A stretch of DNA of 64,000 nt from JBMFVE01 sp049966155 (lineage in GTDB: Bacteria; Bacteroidota; Ignavibacteria; Kryptoniales; JAKASW01). Within the stretch, counting starts at the first letter, position 1. Each line of letters opens with the position of its first letter. Shown here in pieces: positions 61,884 to 64,000 of the stretch. The translations under genes were made by a program, and so were the position numbers. The stretch lies in NCBI GenBank assembly GCA_049966155.1, contig JBMFVE010000010.1:1-64000 (forward strand). The letters run 5' to 3'. Under the pieces are notes generated by a model. The model worked only from the letters and a program-made list of their open reading frames with translations, ran no database searches and was not told the DNA's origin.

Positions 61884-63713
61884 TTAATCCCCCACAACCT
61901 CAAATTTTCTCTCATCAAAGATTAGCTGCCTGCAAAGCTCACGTCCCCGTTCATCTATTTTGTAAAGAGGCATTATCTTTTGAGCATTTACAATTGCCAG
62001 ATCGAGCCCGGCTTCAATGGCGTAATGCAAAAACACAGAGTTTAATGCATTTCTTGCATTCGGCGCCAGTCCAAAGGAAACATTTGATACTCCCAGCAAC
62101 GTGTACACACCAGGGAAAGCCTTTTTGATCATTTTAATTGCTTCCAGCGACTCAATTGCTGCCTTACGAAACTCCTCATCTCCCGATCCTAGCGTGAAAG
62201 TCAACGTGTCAAAAATTAAATCCTGCTCACGCATCCCATATTTATTTATAGATATGTCATGAATGCGCCTGGCAATCTCAAATTTCCTTTCACGCGTCTT
62301 CGCCATGCCCTTTTCGTCAATTGTCAGAGCAACTACAGCCGCACCGTATTTTTTACACAGCGGGAGAACTCTCTTCATCCGTTCTTCCCCATCTTCCAGG
62401 TTTATTGAATTAATTATTGCCCTGCCACCGTAAAGTTTCAACGCCTCCTCGATAACCATGTACTCAGTTGAATCAATCATCAGTGGAAGCGACACCTGTG
62501 TGTTAAATCTTCGCATTACTTCCTTCATATCCCGAACCTCATCCCGTCCAACATAAGCAACACACAGGTCAAGGATATGCGCCCCCTCCTTTATTTGTTC
62601 TCTGGCAAGAGATACCATCCCATCAAAATCATCAGCAAGAAGAAGTTCTCTGAACTTCTTAGAACCATTTGCATTGCAGCGTTCGCCTACGATAACAGGA
62701 GGTGGATCAATATGCAAAGGTGCTGATGAATATAAAGAAGAGACAGATGGAGTAAATGAAAAACTCCTCACCTTTGGTTTAGCTTCAGAAGCAATTTTAA
62801 CAAGTCTGGAAATATGGTCTGGCGTTGTCCCACAGCATCCTCCGATAATGCTAACACCAAATTCTAAAACAAACCTTTTCATCCAGTATTCAAGCTCATC
62901 TGGAGTGAGGCGATAACAGGCCTGACCTCCAATATTCTCCGGGATACCAGCGTTTGGCATTACAAATACAGGCTTGGGGGAGTTTTCGCACAGGTACCGC
63001 ACGTTCTCCTCCATCTCCTTTGGACCTGTGGCACAGTTCATTCCAAACACCGTTACGATGTCATACGGCTCGATTGTCGTCAATGCAGCAGAAATTTCAG
63101 TGCCCATCAGCATTGTACCCATTGATTCAATAGTGATTGAAACAATTACTGCTGTCTCTTCGCCCCTTTCCTGAAATACATCATACATTGCAGCAAGTGC
63201 TGATTTTGTCTGGAGGAGATCCTGACATGTTTCCACTATAAGAATATCCGCTCCACCATCCAGAAGTCCTCTTATTTGCACAGAATAAGCTTCTTTCATC
63301 TCATCAAATCCAATATGACCCAGCGACGGAAGTTTTGTAGTAGGCCCCATTGATCCTGCCACAAATCTCCTTTTGCCGGAAGAGGAGAATTCATCGGCAG
63401 ATTTTCTTGCAATTTCTGCAGCCCTTTTGTTAATCTCATAAGCCCGATCAGCTAACCCATATTCAGCTAAAACTATGGATGTTGCGCCAAATGAGTTTGT
63501 TTCAATTACATCAACTCCCACCTCCAGAAAACTCCTGTGAACTTTCTCCGGAGCAGCAGGTTTGGTGATATTCAGGTATTCATTGCATCCAGCAAAACCT
63601 TCACCTCCAAAATCTTCTGGTGTAAGGTTTTGCAACTGCAGGTTAGTGCCTGTTGCACCATCAAAAACGAGTATTTTATCCTTTAAAATCTCGAGAAGTT
63701 CTTTGCCTGTCAT
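61884..63713 (-). CDS. metH: methionine synthase, homocysteine- and pterin-binding half
   Basis: A 609-residue protein equal to the N-terminal half of MetH. The homocysteine-binding barrel comes first (DGATGTNLQ; zinc ligands Cys in GMNCATGP and IIGGCCGTTPDH). The pterin-binding barrel follows (about 330-600, with IVGERCNANGSKKF, DLCVAYVGRDE, NSINLEDGEER). The cobalamin domain is encoded by the next gene, two bases downstream. The split falls exactly between domains, so this is a stable two-subunit form rather than a frameshift. Confidence 0.95.
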   Translation of the reverse strand: MTGKELLEILKDKILVFDGATGTNLQLQNLTPEDFGGEGFAGCNEYLNITKPAAPEKVHRSFLEVGVDVIETNSFGATSIVLAEYGLADRAYEINKRAAEIARKSADEFSSSGKRRFVAGSMGPTTKLPSLGHIGFDEMKEAYSVQIRGLLDGGADILIVETCQDLLQTKSALAAMYDVFQERGEETAVIVSITIESMGTMLMGTEISAALTTIEPYDIVTVFGMNCATGPKEMEENVRYLCENSPKPVFVMPNAGIPENIGGQACYRLTPDELEYWMKRFVLEFGVSIIGGCCGTTPDHISRLVKIASEAKPKVRSFSFTPSVSSLYSSAPLHIDPPPVIVGERCNANGSKKFRELLLADDFDGMVSLAREQIKEGAHILDLCVAYVGRDEVRDMKEVMRRFNTQVSLPLMIDSTEYMVIEEALKLYGGRAIINSINLEDGEERMKRVLPLCKKYGAAVVALTIDEKGMAKTRERKFEIARRIHDISINKYGMREQDLIFDTLTFTLGSGDEEFRKAAIESLEAIKMIKKAFPGVYTLLGVSNVSFGLAPNARNALNSVFLHYAIEAGLDLAIVNAQKIMPLYKIDERGRELCRQLIFDERKFEVVGD

Positions 63714-63725
63714 ATTCTTGCTCTT

Positions 63726-63754
63726 AATTTAGCCGTGAATCGAGGCAAATTCAA
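63726..63754 (-). promoter_or_regulatory. possible promoter of the metH-recN-cysS genes
   Basis: On the minus strand, TTGAAT (63754-63749) and TAAATT (63731-63726) are 17 bases apart. The -10 lies only 12 bases before the metH ATG, implying a leader of about six bases. Promoters of similar form are seen at 16249 and 16344. Confidence 0.4.
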
Positions 63755-63769
63755 ATGACGCCCCTCCAA

Positions 63770-63790
63770 TCTGGCAGAGAGTGCCAGATG
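63770..63790 (-). other. perfect small hairpin upstream of metH
   Basis: ATCTGGCA and TGCCAGAT form a perfect 8-bp stem around GAGAG/CTCTC. There is no T-run on either side, so it is not a simple terminator. It may be an operator or an RNA structure if transcription starts further upstream. Confidence 0.45.
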
Positions 63791-63870
63791 AGAAAATGAA
63801 GCCAGCACCATTTAAAAGCGAAGGAAAGCCGAAATACCTCGGCAAACATTTTCAGCTTGGTAGACCCCTG

Positions 63871-63909
63871 AAAAAAAAACCCGCCCCAGCATACGAAAGC
63901 TGAGGCGGG
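63871..63909 (-). terminator. strong intrinsic terminator
   Basis: On the minus strand, CCCGCCTCAGC (63909-63899) pairs with GCTGGGGCGGG (63890-63880), with one T-G wobble, followed by nine T (63879-63871). It ends a transcript that enters from the right of the window. Confidence 0.92.
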
Positions 63910-64000
63910 TCAACCTTAAGGAGAATCAAATCAGCTAAGAGCTCTCCTGTATGCGATGAACCACGATGCCGCAGGACTTCAATCCCAAAGGGAATAGATA

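Larger units (their letters stand above)
63714..64000. other. leader region of metH and end of an upstream transcript
   Basis: Reading on the minus strand, it holds in order: sequence of unknown nature up to the window edge, the terminator at 63871-63909, two small hairpins (63829-63846 and 63770-63790) and a possible promoter. None matches a SAM, SAH or cobalamin riboswitch consensus that I can recognise. A minus-strand frame ending in TAG at 63935-63937 could be the tail of a gene beyond the window, but only about 20 codons are visible. Confidence 0.5.

Noticed and set aside
63714..63870. Riboswitch (SAM, SAH or cobalamin) before metH
   Set aside because: None of the conserved core motifs of these classes was found; only short hairpins are present.
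63935..64000. Possible CRISPR-like repeat at the window edge (TCCC-TTT-GGGA followed by TTGAAG on the minus strand)
   Set aside because: Only one copy is visible and no spacer pattern can be seen. It could equally be the end of a gene or a REP-like element.

Overview
The window looks like chromosome of an Ignavibacteria-type member of the Bacteroidota/Chlorobi group. The evidence is a PorX-type response regulator with a PglZ domain, remnants of type IX secretion sorting domains (NYPNPFNPTT followed by a VYDVLG motif), DUF4402-like exported proteins, FadL-type porins, long TPR envelope proteins and a low-to-medium GC content. The organism assignment is inference from gene content only. I saw no rRNA, tRNA, intact insertion sequence or CRISPR array.

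Layout. 1-950: two exported DUF4402-like proteins. 1250-6986: HtrA protease, purB, a small membrane protein, then an aldehyde dehydrogenase and L-lysine 6-aminotransferase pair, closed by a terminator. 7020-16216 (minus): a long run sdhC-sdhD-sdhA-sdhB, a 1200-residue TPR protein, an unknown 398-residue protein and obgE. 16344-20596 (plus): an Rrf2 regulator with a palindromic operator, a membrane polyferredoxin, a hemerythrin-like protein, an octaheme HAO-family cytochrome c and a YwiC-like membrane protein, read here as a nitrogen-oxide module. 20707-24851 (minus): two APC permeases, bioY and a broken type IX secreted protein. 25030-30374 (minus): porX-tsaE-tsaB-accD-arginase-panC. 30375-30802: degenerate DNA with a short repeat. 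30803-42579 (minus): one branched-chain amino acid operon, ilvD-ilvB-ilvN-ilvC-cimA-small gene-leuA-leuC-leuD-leuB. 42716-45531 (minus): spmA, spmB and an outer-membrane barrel. 45663-45983: another type IX tail remnant. 46070-56718 (minus): pyk, cobB, a penicillin-acylase-family hydrolase, a block of envelope proteins and an amidohydrolase. 56852-63713 (minus): cysS, recN and methionine synthase split over two genes.

The most notable signal is upstream of ilvD. A TTGACA-N17-TATTAT promoter with an A/T-rich upstream stretch leads into a leader of about 310 nt. It encodes a 55-residue peptide (42366-42533, minus) whose second half is almost only Ile and Leu codons. The end of the peptide and the RNA after it hold mutually exclusive complementary segments. 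This is the layout of a ribosome-mediated attenuator for the whole ilv-cim-leu operon, but no U-tract terminator is visible, so the output mechanism may be non-canonical.

How the genes work together. cimA with leuCD and leuB can make 2-oxobutyrate from pyruvate, which ilvBN, ilvC and ilvD carry to the isoleucine precursor. The same ilv enzymes make the valine precursor, and leuA with leuCDB makes the leucine precursor. Sdh links the TCA cycle to the quinone pool. The Rrf2 module probably senses and handles reactive nitrogen species. PorX points to type IX secretion control, consistent with the secretion-signal remnants.
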